From Mycolicibacterium porcinum (lineage in GTDB: Bacteria > Actinomycetota > Actinomycetes > Mycobacteriales > Mycobacteriaceae), in assembly GCA_002086835.1 (NCBI GenBank), contig MVIG01000017.1:1-64000 (forward strand): 64,000 bases of DNA. The letters run 5' to 3'. Position numbers and translations under genes: made by a program. Position 1 is the stretch's first letter, and each line of letters starts with the position of its first letter. Under the pieces are notes generated by a model, which saw only the letters and a list, made by a program, of their open reading frames with translations, searched no databases and was not told the origin of the DNA. Of this stretch, positions 39,486-48,583 are shown one piece after another.

Positions 39486-40376
39486 GTGACCACGATCGCC
39501 CCTCCGCCGCCGGTCAATCCACCGCCTCAGTTGAACCCCGGTGGGCGCACCACATTCCGTATCGTTCTCGTCGCCGCGGCAGCCCTGCTGGTGGCCGGCG
39601 CCGTGACCTCGCTCGGGGTGACGGCCTGGGCCGTGAGCAACATCCGGGTCATCACCGATCGCCAGGAGCTGCCGGCGACGATGCGGTCGCTGGTGATCGA
39701 CACCGCCCAGATCCCGGTCGCGATCCGCATCACCGCCGACCGCGAAACCCGGGAAGCCGCCGCGGATCTGCGCCTGGTGAACACCTCTCGTAGCGGCGCC
39801 CACCGACTGCAGGTCACCACCGACGGCGACGAGACGCGGATCGCCATCGCGGGCAATCCCTCCCGCATGCTGGAATGGGCCCGCGGTGGGGAGATCACCA
39901 TCGCCGTGCCGCCCGAGCAGGCCCGGCGGCTGACGGTGCACACCGAGCAGGAACTCGGCACCGTGATCGCCCAGGCCGACGTGGATCAGTTGATCGCCCG
40001 CGTCACCGACGGGGCGATCATCCTGCGTGGCGGCGCCCGCCGCGTCGAGGCGCACACCGTCGACGGCGAGATCGTCTCGCGCGATCCGATCGCGGTCACC
40101 GAAGAGTTCAACGCCACCACGTCCGACGGGGACATCACCGTCGACTTCCGCGATGCCGCGCCGCGCCGCGTCGACGCGGTGAGCCGCAACGGCGATGTGG
40201 TGATCGGACTGCCGGAACGTGGACCGTATCTGGTGCACGCACAGTCGGGGGCCTCGACCGAGGTCCGGGTCGCCGAGACGACCGATCCCAAGGCCGCGGC
40301 CGCCGAGGTCACCGTCCGCTCCGACGATGGTGACGTGGTCGTGGAGCGGGTGGGACCAGGGCGAGGGCAGGGCTAA
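39486..40376 (+). CDS. DUF4097-type membrane-anchored beta-repeat protein
   Basis: This 296-residue protein has a Pro-rich cytoplasmic start, one membrane helix at about 27-50, and an outer beta-helix-like domain with repeated DGxI/DGDI turns (HTVDGEIVSRD, TTSDGDITVDF, SRNGDVVIGLP, RSDDGDVVVERV). It follows the response regulator with AAGGAA before the GTG at 39486, so it is probably under that system's control. Proteins like this accompany envelope-stress systems; the exact function is unknown. The stop codon overlaps that of the convergent gene (CTAA). Confidence 0.85.
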   Translation: MTTIAPPPPVNPPPQLNPGGRTTFRIVLVAAAALLVAGAVTSLGVTAWAVSNIRVITDRQELPATMRSLVIDTAQIPVAIRITADRETREAAADLRLVNTSRSGAHRLQVTTDGDETRIAIAGNPSRMLEWARGGEITIAVPPEQARRLTVHTEQELGTVIAQADVDQLIARVTDGAIILRGGARRVEAHTVDGEIVSRDPIAVTEEFNATTSDGDITVDFRDAAPRRVDAVSRNGDVVIGLPERGPYLVHAQSGASTEVRVAETTDPKAAAAEVTVRSDDGDVVVERVGPGRGQG

Positions 40377-41398
40377 GCCGGGGTCACCCGATCGAAGATC
40401 TCGGCCACCGACCCGGTCCGGGCCTGACGCCATCCGGTCCCGGCCCACACGTTGGTGGCCTGCGGATCACCCGCGGCCACCGAGGCCTTGCGCACCGGAC
40501 TGGTCAGGTAGTGGATCTCGGGGTAACCAAGCGGGGCCTGCCCATCGTGCTCGACGATGAAGCGGTTGCGCAGACCACGCGCGTACCGTCCGGAAAATGC
40601 CCGGGTGACAGCGGTTTCGGTGAATTCTGGGCTTTGCAGGGCAGCGCGGTGCACCGGGCTGCTGCCGGCTTCGTCGGCCAGCAGGAACGCGGTGCCGAGC
40701 TGGGCGGCCACCGCACCGGCGGCCAGCACCCCGGCCACATCGTCGGCGCTGACCAACCCGCCCGCCGCGACGACGGGGACGTCCACGGCTGCCAGCACGT
40801 CGGCCAGCAGATGGTCCAGTGATTGCGACGCGGGCGAGGCCGCCGGGTCGAACGTGCCCCGGTGCCCACCCGCTGCAGGCCCCTGCACGGCGAGGGCGTC
40901 GACGCCGCGGCCCACCGCCAGCCAGGCTTCGTCCAGCGTCGTCACCGTTCCGACGGTGGTGATGCCCGCCCCGCGCAACCGATCGATCTCGGGCGCGTCG
41001 GGCAAGCCGAAGGTGAACGAGACCACCTCGGGACGCAGGTCGAACACTACGTCCAGTTTCGCGGCCCAGGCGTCGTCGTCGTAGCGCGGAGCACCCAGAT
41101 CCACCCCATAGCGCTGCGCCTCACCGGCCAGTTCGGCAGCATAGGCCTGGATCTGTTCGGGCGTACCCGCACTGGGTTGCGGCGCAAAGAGATTCACACC
41201 GAGCGGCTCGGTGGTCAAACTGCGTGCGGCAGTGACCTTTTCGGCCAGCACGTCCGCGGTCAGGTAGCCGGCCGCCAGGAATCCGAGTCCACCGGCGTCG
41301 CTGCCCGCCGCAGCCAGCTCCGGAGTAGAGGGCCCACCGGCCATCGGTGCCACGATCACCGGGCGTCGCAGCCCCCGAACATCGAACGGGCTCATCAC
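40373..41398 (-). CDS. nitronate monooxygenase (2-nitropropane dioxygenase family)
   Basis: This FMN-dependent TIM barrel enzyme oxidises alkyl nitronates. The 341-residue protein has PVIVAPMAGGPSTPELAAA, AVQGPAAGGHRG near the active site and VVAAGGLVSADDVAGVLAAGA for phosphate binding. The GTG at 41398 overlaps the stop of the acetyltransferase gene; an ATG directly after it is equally possible. The natural substrate may be propionate-3-nitronate, by family knowledge. Confidence 0.9.
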   Translation of the reverse strand: MMSPFDVRGLRRPVIVAPMAGGPSTPELAAAGSDAGGLGFLAAGYLTADVLAEKVTAARSLTTEPLGVNLFAPQPSAGTPEQIQAYAAELAGEAQRYGVDLGAPRYDDDAWAAKLDVVFDLRPEVVSFTFGLPDAPEIDRLRGAGITTVGTVTTLDEAWLAVGRGVDALAVQGPAAGGHRGTFDPAASPASQSLDHLLADVLAAVDVPVVAAGGLVSADDVAGVLAAGAVAAQLGTAFLLADEAGSSPVHRAALQSPEFTETAVTRAFSGRYARGLRNRFIVEHDGQAPLGYPEIHYLTSPVRKASVAAGDPQATNVWAGTGWRQARTGSVAEIFDRVTPA

Positions 41399-41919
41399 CG
41401 CACCGCCTTCCCGAACAGCAGCACATCCTGCGGTTCATCACTGATATTGGGAAACATCGCGTAGCGCACCAGCCTTCCCTCCAGTGACAGACCACACCGT
41501 CGCAGCACCCCAGCCGAGCCGGCGTTGTCGACGTGGCAGTACGCCGTCACCCGGTACACGGTGGGATCGGGCGCCACATCGGTCAGCATCAACGAAACCG
41601 CCTCCGACATCAGGCCTCTCCCCCACCACTTCCGGGCCAGGCAGTAACCCAGCTCGACGGCGTAGGGCTGGGGGCGTCGTTGCGCGCACAGCCCGGCCAC
41701 TTCGTCGTCGACTTCGATGAGCCAGGTCTGCTCGTCACCGACGTTGAACAGCGACGTGATGACCCGACGGGTTTCGGCCACCCCGGAATGCGGGCGCCAG
41801 GACAGATAGCGCGTCACGTCGGGGTCGGAGGCGATCCGGGTGTACAGCGCTTCGGCGTCCTCGACGACCGGTGGCCGCAGCCGCACCTGTGGCCCGGCCA
41901 GAATCTGGGTGTTGGGCAT
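41395..41919 (-). CDS. GNAT acetyltransferase (RimJ/RimL type)
   Basis: This 174-residue acetyl-CoA-dependent N-acetyltransferase has VRLRPPVVEDAEALYTRIAS at the start and the acetyl-CoA loop region KWWGRGLMSEAVSLML, with AYCHVDNAGSAGVLRRCG typical of the RimJ/L branch. The ATG at 41919 is preferred over a GTG at 41934 as homology starts at PNTQILAGPQ. The acceptor substrate is unknown. It overlaps the nitronate monooxygenase gene. Confidence 0.9.
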   Translation of the reverse strand: MPNTQILAGPQVRLRPPVVEDAEALYTRIASDPDVTRYLSWRPHSGVAETRRVITSLFNVGDEQTWLIEVDDEVAGLCAQRRPQPYAVELGYCLARKWWGRGLMSEAVSLMLTDVAPDPTVYRVTAYCHVDNAGSAGVLRRCGLSLEGRLVRYAMFPNISDEPQDVLLFGKAVR

Positions 41920-41973
41920 GGTCCCATCCTGCACCGTTGCCGGGACCGCCCGTCCAGCGGTTTACTGGACTCA

Positions 41974-42369
41974 ATGGCAATCACCTTCAATCACACCATC
42001 GTCGCCGCCAAGGATCGGCGCGTCTCAGCTGAGTTCTTCACCGAGTTGTTCGGCCTGCCCGCCCCGCAGGAATTCGGGCCCTTCCTGGCGGTGACGCTGA
42101 ATCACGGCGTGAGTCTTGATTACGCCCAGGTCGAGGCCGACGAGGAAGTCCGGCCGCAGCACTACGCGTTCCTGGTCTCCGAGGACGAGTTCGACTCGAT
42201 CTACGGCAAGATCCGCGACCGCGGGATGCCGCACTGGGCGGATCCGCACGGTCAGCACCCGGGCGAGATCAACCACAATGACGGTGGCCGCGGGGTGTAC
42301 TTCTTCGATCCGTCCGGGCATGGATTGGAGATCATCACCCGCCCGTACGGCGGCTGGCACAGCGACTAA
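41974..42369 (+). CDS. VOC-family metalloprotein
   Basis: This 131-residue protein has a glyoxalase/bleomycin-resistance fold with candidate metal ligands His7, His63 and Glu119 ([10 protein letters not shown]). It starts at the ATG where homology begins; the frame is open upstream only by base composition. Its stop codon overlaps that of the convergent Rrf2 gene (CTAA). The substrate is unknown. Confidence 0.87.
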   Translation: MAITFNHTIVAAKDRRVSAEFFTELFGLPAPQEFGPFLAVTLNHGVSLDYAQVEADEEVRPQHYAFLVSEDEFDSIYGKIRDRGMPHWADPHGQHPGEINHNDGGRGVYFFDPSGHGLEIITRPYGGWHSD

Positions 42370-42836
42370 CGGTGACCGCGCTGGTGTTCCTGATCGCGGT
42401 AGGCGTTGGCCAGCTTGTCGACGTGACCGGGTAACGAACCGGCGGCCACATCGGCCAGGGTGGTCTCCTCGAGCACCGAGCGCATGCTGGCCCGCAGCGC
42501 TCGCCAGACATCCGTCAGCGCCGCCGTCGGGCCGGAGTACGGCAGGTCCCCCAGCCCGATGTCGCGCACACTGGCCAGCGGTCCGTCGATGCAGCGCAGC
42601 ACGTCGGCGATGCTGATCTCAGCCGCCGGACGAGCCAGCTCGTAACCGCCGTCGCGGCCTCGATGGCTGCGGACGAGCCGGTCGGTGCGCAGCGCGGTGA
42701 GGATGTCGACGAGGAACTGCGCCGGAATTCCCTGGGCCTTGGCCAGGTCATCGGTTTTGACCAGCTCGCCGTCTTTGATCGTGGCGAGCTGGACCATGGC
42801 GCGGACGGCATACTCCGCCTTCGCCGACATCCGCAT
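42366..42836 (-). CDS. Rrf2-family transcriptional regulator
   Basis: This 156-residue regulator has an N-terminal winged helix-turn-helix ([16 protein letters not shown], then [14 protein letters not shown] and [14 protein letters not shown]). It has a single Cys in LRCIDGPL and lacks the three-Cys cluster of IscR and NsrR, so it probably binds no Fe-S cluster and is more like CymR, which senses cysteine synthesis. Its position near cysD-cysNC is kept in M. tuberculosis (Rv1287), which supports a role in sulfur assimilation control; that is inference. Confidence 0.9.
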   Translation of the reverse strand: MRMSAKAEYAVRAMVQLATIKDGELVKTDDLAKAQGIPAQFLVDILTALRTDRLVRSHRGRDGGYELARPAAEISIADVLRCIDGPLASVRDIGLGDLPYSGPTAALTDVWRALRASMRSVLEETTLADVAAGSLPGHVDKLANAYRDQEHQRGHR

Positions 42837-42863
42837 GCTCAGGATTGTGCCAGTTCAGTCGGC

Positions 42864-43460
42864 CTAATCAGGAATCCCGGCGGCATCCGGGACGACGACG
42901 GCGAACAGATCCGACATTGCGGCCAGGCTTGCCGACTGCATGACCGCCGCGGGCACCGGTGCGCTGTCGGGGCCGGCCAAGGTGCGGGTGGCGGTCGCGG
43001 CGGCCACCACCGTCGGGGCGTATCCGAGGTTGAAGGCGCCACGTGCGGTGGAGTTGACGCACATGTGCGTCATGAACCCGGCGAGCACCAGGTTCGACGC
43101 GCCCAGACTCTTCAGCCGATCATCGAGGTCGGTCTGGACGAACGAATTCGGGAACTGCTTGACCACCACCGGTTCTCCCGCGCGCGGTGCCACCGACGCG
43201 ACGATCGCCCCGCTCTCACCCTCGATGTCGTACAGCGAACCCGGACCGTCGGAGTGCTGGATGTGAACGATCGGGATGCCCGCACTGCGCGCCCGGTCGA
43301 GCAGCTGCGCGGCCTGCTCGAGCGCGGCCTGGACGCCGTCGAGCTCCATGATCCCCTGGGTGTAGGTGTTCTGGCAGTCGATCAGGACCAGGGCGGAATC
43401 GGCGAGGCGGGCCGGGGCGGCGGGCAGGCTGGCCAGTTCGCGCAGCGTAGGGCGGGTCAT
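42864..43460 (-). CDS. isochorismatase-family cysteine hydrolase
   Basis: This 198-residue alpha/beta hydrolase has the family triad Asp28 (LVLIDCQNTY), Lys101 (VVKQFPNSF) and Cys134 (MTHMCVNSTARGAF). Family members hydrolyse amides such as nicotinamide or ureidoacrylate; the substrate here is unknown. The ATG at 43460 begins homology; the open frame further upstream is in cysQ-adjacent sequence without homology. It follows cysQ by 53 bp. Confidence 0.9.
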   Translation of the reverse strand: MTRPTLRELASLPAAPARLADSALVLIDCQNTYTQGIMELDGVQAALEQAAQLLDRARSAGIPIVHIQHSDGPGSLYDIEGESGAIVASVAPRAGEPVVVKQFPNSFVQTDLDDRLKSLGASNLVLAGFMTHMCVNSTARGAFNLGYAPTVVAAATATRTLAGPDSAPVPAAVMQSASLAAMSDLFAVVVPDAAGIPD

Positions 43461-43513
43461 GGTGACGAGCCTAGGCCGCCTGCCCGTCGAAAACGAAGCA
43501 GCACTCGGAGAAA

Positions 43514-44257
43514 CTAGCCCGCCGTGACAGCCAATACCCGCTCGGCCAGTTCGGGCCGGCAGACGATCAGATCGGGCAGCGTGGGGTCGGCGGAGTTGTA
43601 GACCAGCCGCGAGCCGTCGATGCGTGACGTGTGCAGCCCGGCCGCGCGGGCGACCGCGACAGGCGCGGCCGAATCCCACTCGTACTGGCCGCCGGCGTGC
43701 ACGTACACATCGGCGACCCCGCGGACCACCGCGGCGACTTTGGCTCCGGCCGAACCCATTTCGACCAGGGTTCCGTCGAGCGCCTCACGGACGGCCAGCG
43801 CGACCGCCGGTGGGCGGGTGCGCGACACCACGACCCGGGGCGGCCCGTCGAAGGGGCGGGGTGCGGCCACGTCGGGGGTGGACAGCGTGGTGTTCTGCGC
43901 GGGCAACGCGACCGCCCCGGCCACGAGTTCACCGGCACTCCACAGCGCCACGTGCACCGCCCAGTCGTCGCGGCCGAGTTCGGAGAACTCCCGGGTGCCG
44001 TCGAGCGGGTCGACGATCCACACCCGTTCGGCGCTCAGCCGGGCCGGGTCGGCCCGCTGATCGGCCGTCGCTTCCTCGGACAGCACCGAGTCACCGGGAA
44101 CCAGCTTGGCCAGCTCGGCCATCAGGAAGTCGTGGGACTGCTTGTCCCCGGCGGCCTTTCGTTCGGCTGCCGGGGCGTCGGCGTAGTCGGCACGGACGTC
44201 GAGCAACAGATCCCCGGCCCTGGTGGCCAGCCGGGCGGCCAGTTCGTGATCGTTCAC
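43514..44257 (-). CDS. cysQ: 3'-phosphoadenosine 5'-phosphate phosphatase CysQ
   Basis: This magnesium-dependent phosphatase of the inositol monophosphatase family converts PAP (and PAPS) to AMP (and APS), balancing sulfate activation. The 247-residue protein has GDSVLSEEA, the metal motif WIVDPLDGTREF and the second motif YEWDSAAPVAVARAAG. It starts with GTGA over the stop of cysNC, so it is coupled to the enzyme that makes PAPS. That linkage supports the CysQ assignment over a general inositol phosphatase. Confidence 0.93.
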   Translation of the reverse strand: MNDHELAARLATRAGDLLLDVRADYADAPAAERKAAGDKQSHDFLMAELAKLVPGDSVLSEEATADQRADPARLSAERVWIVDPLDGTREFSELGRDDWAVHVALWSAGELVAGAVALPAQNTTLSTPDVAAPRPFDGPPRVVVSRTRPPAVALAVREALDGTLVEMGSAGAKVAAVVRGVADVYVHAGGQYEWDSAAPVAVARAAGLHTSRIDGSRLVYNSADPTLPDLIVCRPELAERVLAVTAG

Positions 44258-46098
44258 GATGGCAATTCCAACAGCTCGATCACCATGTCCGCCAGTTCAG
44301 CGGTGCTGTGGTCCGGCGTCAGCCGCAGGTCCGGGTTCTTCGGCCGCTGGTACGGGCTGTCGATGCCGGTGAAGTGGGTGATCTCCCCGGCACGGGCCTT
44401 GGCGTACAGGCCCTTGGGGTCGCGGCGTTCGCAGTCTTCCAGCGGGGTGTCGCAGAACACCTCGTAGAAGTCGACGCCACCCTCGTTGGCCACCTTGCGC
44501 GCCAGCTCGCGGTGCTCCTCGAGCGGGCTGATGGCCGGCACCAGCACGACCTGGCCGGAGTCGGCCAGCAGTGCGGCGACGTGGGCCAGACGCCGCAGGT
44601 TCTCGGCCCGGTCGGCCATCGAGAAGCCGAGGTCCGCGTTGAGGCCGTGGCGCAGGTTGTCGCCGTCCAGAACGTATGCCGGCACGCCCTTTTCGAGCAG
44701 TTTCTGCTCGACCAGCATCGCCACCGAGGACTTGCCGGATCCCGACAGACCGGTGAACCAGATGGTGCGCCCGCGGCTGAGCCGGTCCCCGGGGGTGACC
44801 AGTGACTCGTGCCGCACCGCATTGGGGCTCGCGGTCTCGTTGCGCGAGTCGCGCAACACCATGCCGGCGCCGACGGTGCCGTTGGTGTTGGGATCGATCA
44901 GGATGAACGATCCGGTGGCCGCGTTGCGGCTGTACTCGTCGAGCAGCAGCGGAGCTTGAGTCCGCAGCGTGATACGGCCCAGCTCATTGAGTTTGAGCGC
45001 GCTCGCGGACTTGTCCCGGTGCAGGGTGTTGACGTCGAGACGGTAGTCCAGACCGGTGACCTTGGCCCTGGTGGTGCGGGTCGTGTGCTTGATCAGGTAC
45101 TCACGCCCGGGCTCCAGCGACGATTCGTCGGCCATCCAGCACACCGTGGCGTCGAATTCCTGGGTGACGCGGGGCTGGTTGTTGGGCCGGGCGATCATGT
45201 CGCCGCGGGAGATGTCGATGTCGTCGGACAGGCTGATCGACACCGCCATCGGAGGGAACGCCTCCTCGACGAGGCCGCTCGGGCCGTCGATCTGGGTGAT
45301 GCGCGTGGGCTTTCCGGCCGGCAGCACGATCACGTCGTCACCGGGACGCAGCACACCGCTGGCGACGGTACCGGCGTAGCTGCGGTGATCGGCGTGCTCG
45401 TGGGTCTGCGGGCGGATCACGTACTGCACCGGGAATCGCACGTCGACCAGGTTGCGGTCACCGGCGATGTAGACGTCTTCGAGGTGGCTCAGCAGCGAGG
45501 GACCCTCGTACCACGGCGTCACATCGGATTTGGTCACCACGTTGTCGCCGTTGAGCGCCGACATCGGGATGGTCGTCACGTCGTGCACGTCCAGCCGGGC
45601 CGCAAACGCATGGAACTCGTCGCGGATCGCCTCGAAACGCTCCTGGTCCCAATCGATCAGGTCCATCTTGTTGACGGCCAGCACGATGTGCTGGATGCCC
45701 AGCAGCGAGGCCAGGAACGCGTGCCGACGAGACTGCTCGAGCAGGCCGTGGCGCGCGTCGACCAGCACGATGACCAGCTGCGCGGTGGAAGCGCCGGTCA
45801 CCATGTTGCGGGTGTACTGGATGTGCCCCGGGGTGTCGGCGATGATGAATTTGCGCTTGGCCGTGGCGAAGTAGCGGTAGGCGACATCGATCGTGATGCC
45901 CTGCTCGCGCTCGGCCCGTAGGCCGTCGGTGACCAGTGCCAGGTCGGTGTAGTCGTTGCCGCGTTCCTTGGAGGTCCGCTCGACGGCGGCCAACTGGTCC
46001 TCCATGACGGCCTTGGAGTCGTACAGCAGCCGGCCGATCAGCGTGGATTTACCGTCGTCGACGGATCCCGCGGTGGCAATTCTCAGCAAGGTCGACAT
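44254..46098 (-). CDS. cysNC: bifunctional sulfate adenylyltransferase subunit 1 / APS kinase
   Basis: This 614-residue fusion activates sulfate. The N-terminal GTPase (CysN) has AGSVDDGKST (P-loop, 10-19), DTPGHIQYTRNM and NKMDLIDW. The C-terminal APS kinase (CysC) has FTGLSGSGKSSVAM and the DGDNLRHGLNADLGFS substrate loop. With CysD it makes APS from sulfate and ATP, driven by GTP, and then PAPS. The ATG at 46098 begins homology, 34 bp after cysD. The weak ribosome binding site (GAGAGAG) fits coupling to cysD. Confidence 0.98.
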   Translation of the reverse strand: MSTLLRIATAGSVDDGKSTLIGRLLYDSKAVMEDQLAAVERTSKERGNDYTDLALVTDGLRAEREQGITIDVAYRYFATAKRKFIIADTPGHIQYTRNMVTGASTAQLVIVLVDARHGLLEQSRRHAFLASLLGIQHIVLAVNKMDLIDWDQERFEAIRDEFHAFAARLDVHDVTTIPMSALNGDNVVTKSDVTPWYEGPSLLSHLEDVYIAGDRNLVDVRFPVQYVIRPQTHEHADHRSYAGTVASGVLRPGDDVIVLPAGKPTRITQIDGPSGLVEEAFPPMAVSISLSDDIDISRGDMIARPNNQPRVTQEFDATVCWMADESSLEPGREYLIKHTTRTTRAKVTGLDYRLDVNTLHRDKSASALKLNELGRITLRTQAPLLLDEYSRNAATGSFILIDPNTNGTVGAGMVLRDSRNETASPNAVRHESLVTPGDRLSRGRTIWFTGLSGSGKSSVAMLVEQKLLEKGVPAYVLDGDNLRHGLNADLGFSMADRAENLRRLAHVAALLADSGQVVLVPAISPLEEHRELARKVANEGGVDFYEVFCDTPLEDCERRDPKGLYAKARAGEITHFTGIDSPYQRPKNPDLRLTPDHSTAELADMVIELLELPS

Positions 46099-46132
46099 CA
46101 GCTGTGCTCTCTCTTCTTCGCGCGAGCGCTCA

Positions 46133-47071
46133 TCAGAAATACCCCTCGCGCTTGCGGTCTTCCATTCCGGCCTCGGAGATCCGGTCATCGGCGCGGGTGG
46201 CGCCACGTTCGGTGAGCCGGGACACCGCGGTCTCGGCGATGACCTCGGAAACCGTTGCGGCCGTTGACTCGACGCAACCGGTGCAGGTGACGTCGCCGAC
46301 GGTGCGGAAGCGCACGGTCTTCTCGATCACCGGCTCGTCCTTGCGGGGCTGCATGTACTTGTGCACCGCGAGCAGCATCCCGTCGCGCTCGAACACCTTG
46401 CGCTGGTGCGCGTAGTAGATGGACGGCAGCTTGATCTTCTCGGCGCCGATGTAGGACCAGATGTCGAACTCGGTCCAGTTGGAGATCGGGAAGGCCCGGA
46501 TGTGCTCGCCCTTGTGGTGACGACCGTTGTACAGGTTCCACAGCTCGGGACGCTGGGCCTTGGGGTCCCACTGGCCGAACTCGTCGCGGAAGGAGAACAC
46601 GCGCTCTTTGGCGCGCGCCTTCTCCTCGTCGCGCCGGGCACCGCCGAACGCGGCGTCGAACTTGTTCTCGCGGATGCCGCGCAGCAGAGTCACGGTCTGG
46701 ATCGGGTTGCGTGACGGGATGGTCTCCACCACGCGGCCGGCGTCGATATCGTCCTGCACCTTCGCGACGACCAGCCGCGCACCGTAGTGCGCCACCAGCT
46801 CGTCGCGGGCCTCGTAGACCTCGTCGAAGTTGTGGCCGGTGTCGACGTGCATGACGGGGAACGGCAGCCGGCCCGGCGCGAACGCCTTGACCGCCAGGTG
46901 CAGCATGACGATCGAGTCCTTGCCGCCGGAGAACAGCAGCACGGGCTTCTCGAACTCGGCGGCGACCTCGCGGATGATGTGGATGGCCTCGGCCTCCAGC
47001 GACCGCAGGTGGCTCAGCTCGTAATGCCCGGCCCGATCGACCTGCGGACCTGTTGTTTGTGCGGTGGTCAT
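46133..47071 (-). CDS. cysD: sulfate adenylyltransferase subunit 2
   Basis: This PP-loop pyrophosphatase-type subunit forms APS. The 312-residue protein has the PP-loop LLFSGGKDSIVMLHLA, HVDTGHNFDEVYEARD and ISNWTEFDIWSYI. The ATG at 47071 is chosen because GGGGAA would touch the GTG at 47074. It is the first gene of cysD-cysNC-cysQ. Confidence 0.98.
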   Translation of the reverse strand: MTTAQTTGPQVDRAGHYELSHLRSLEAEAIHIIREVAAEFEKPVLLFSGGKDSIVMLHLAVKAFAPGRLPFPVMHVDTGHNFDEVYEARDELVAHYGARLVVAKVQDDIDAGRVVETIPSRNPIQTVTLLRGIRENKFDAAFGGARRDEEKARAKERVFSFRDEFGQWDPKAQRPELWNLYNGRHHKGEHIRAFPISNWTEFDIWSYIGAEKIKLPSIYYAHQRKVFERDGMLLAVHKYMQPRKDEPVIEKTVRFRTVGDVTCTGCVESTAATVSEVIAETAVSRLTERGATRADDRISEAGMEDRKREGYF

Positions 47072-47092
47072 CACTTCCCCATTAAGTTGGTA

Positions 47093-47125
47093 GGAATGGC
47101 CAGAATTGCAAGCATGGCCAGGAAT
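47093..47125. promoter_or_regulatory. repeated sequence in front of cysD
   Basis: Plus-strand GGAATGGCCAGAAT (47093-47106) and GCATGGCCAGGAAT (47112-47125) share ATGGCCAG with a 19-bp period. They lie 22-54 bp before the cysD start, where an activator or repressor of sulfate assimilation would bind. The binder is unknown; the Rrf2 protein at 42366 is one candidate. Confidence 0.4.
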
Positions 47126-47159
47126 CTATCCGCCTGGTCGTCGCGGTGTCAATGGCGAG

Positions 47160-48524
47160 CTACTGTCCGGAGCGGTGCCCGCTGACGTGGGCTCCGGCCC
47201 GCCGGGGCAGACGAACCGTCGCAACCAGGGTCAGCGCCAACAACGCACCCAGGACGAGGTAGGTCACCGAATACGAGGTCACCTGGCTGAGCAGCAGCGC
47301 CGCCAGTGCCACGCCGAGCCCGGCCGCCAGCTCCTGCACCGAGGCGTTGAGCGTGTTGGCATGCGTCAGCTCCTCCCCTTCCACGTCCGAGAACGCCAGG
47401 CTGTTGTATGCGGTGAAGCCGATCGAGCGCAGCGCGCCGCTCAGATAGAGGACAACGGCCATCACGGCCACCGGCAGGCCGGGACGCAACAACGCCAGCA
47501 GGCCGAAACACGCGACCGAGGCCACCCCGTTGACCAGCAGCACGGTGCGGATACCGAATCGGCGCATCAGCGGGGTGGTGGCCGGCTTGATGGTCAGGTT
47601 CCCGGCGAACAACGCGGCCACCATGACGCCGGCGGCCAGCGGCGTCCAGCCGAACTCCAGCTGGAACTGCAGCGGCAGCAGGAACGGCACCGCGGTGATC
47701 ACCAGTCGATACAACGATCCGGCCACCACGGTGATGCGCAGCGTGTGCACCCGGAGCACCCGCAGCTGCACCAGCGGGGCCGTCGCGGTGAGCAGCCGCC
47801 ACACCGCGGCGGCGAGCAACACGACCGCCGCCGCCCCTCCGGCGGCGACCAGCCCCCAGTCGGTCCCCGAGACCCGGATGTGCTCCAACGCGATCAGCGC
47901 CGCCGCGATCCCCGAGCCGAGCGCCAGCAGACCCGGCCAATCGAGCGACCGGGTGGTGGGCTGTGGTGCACCGCGAACGAGCTTGAGCGCGAGGATAATT
48001 CCGAGCACGCCGATCGGAATGTTCACCGCGAAGATCCACCGCCAGCTGCCCAGCGTCGCGATGGCCCCGCCGAGCACGGGTGCCAGCACCGGAGCGGTCA
48101 GCGCCGGCCAGGTGAGCAACGCGATGGCCCGCACCAGATCGGCCTTGCCGCTCTGGCGCAACACCGCCAGCCGGCCGACCGGGACCATCATGGCGCCGCC
48201 GACCCCCTGCAGCACCCGCATCAGTACCAGCATCGGCAGCGACGCACTCGCCGCACAGCCGATCGAGGCCAGCGTGAACACCGCGATCGCCCCGACGAAC
48301 ACCCGCCGCGTGCCGAACCGGTCGGCCAACCACCCACTGGCCGGGATGAGTACGGCCACCGTGACCAGGTAGGCCGAGATCGCCACATTGACGTCGACGG
48401 GGCCGACGCCGAACGACTCGGCGATCAGCGGGATGGCCGGCGCGATGATGGTCGCGTCGAGGATCTCCATGAACAGGCTGCCTGCCACCAGCAGCGCCAT
48501 GCCGCGCGGGAACGGTGGATTCAC
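47160..48524 (-). CDS. MFS transporter of the DHA2 (EmrB/QacA) family
   Basis: This polytopic drug:proton antiporter-like protein of about 454 residues has some 13-14 helices. It has motif A in GWLADRFGTRRVF, motif C-like LTAPVLAPVLGG and the DHA2 start LFMEILDATIIAPAIP. The GTG at 48524 gives a short tail before the first helix and has GGGG upstream; a GTG at 48575 would leave only 8 bp to the divergent thioesterase gene. The substrate is unknown. Confidence 0.9.
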   Translation of the reverse strand: MNPPFPRGMALLVAGSLFMEILDATIIAPAIPLIAESFGVGPVDVNVAISAYLVTVAVLIPASGWLADRFGTRRVFVGAIAVFTLASIGCAASASLPMLVLMRVLQGVGGAMMVPVGRLAVLRQSGKADLVRAIALLTWPALTAPVLAPVLGGAIATLGSWRWIFAVNIPIGVLGIILALKLVRGAPQPTTRSLDWPGLLALGSGIAAALIALEHIRVSGTDWGLVAAGGAAAVVLLAAAVWRLLTATAPLVQLRVLRVHTLRITVVAGSLYRLVITAVPFLLPLQFQLEFGWTPLAAGVMVAALFAGNLTIKPATTPLMRRFGIRTVLLVNGVASVACFGLLALLRPGLPVAVMAVVLYLSGALRSIGFTAYNSLAFSDVEGEELTHANTLNASVQELAAGLGVALAALLLSQVTSYSVTYLVLGALLALTLVATVRLPRRAGAHVSGHRSGQ

Positions 48525-48583
48525 GGCGCGCTTACCCCGCAGGTAATTGAGCCGCTGACCACCGGCGGCAGACACTGGCGGTC

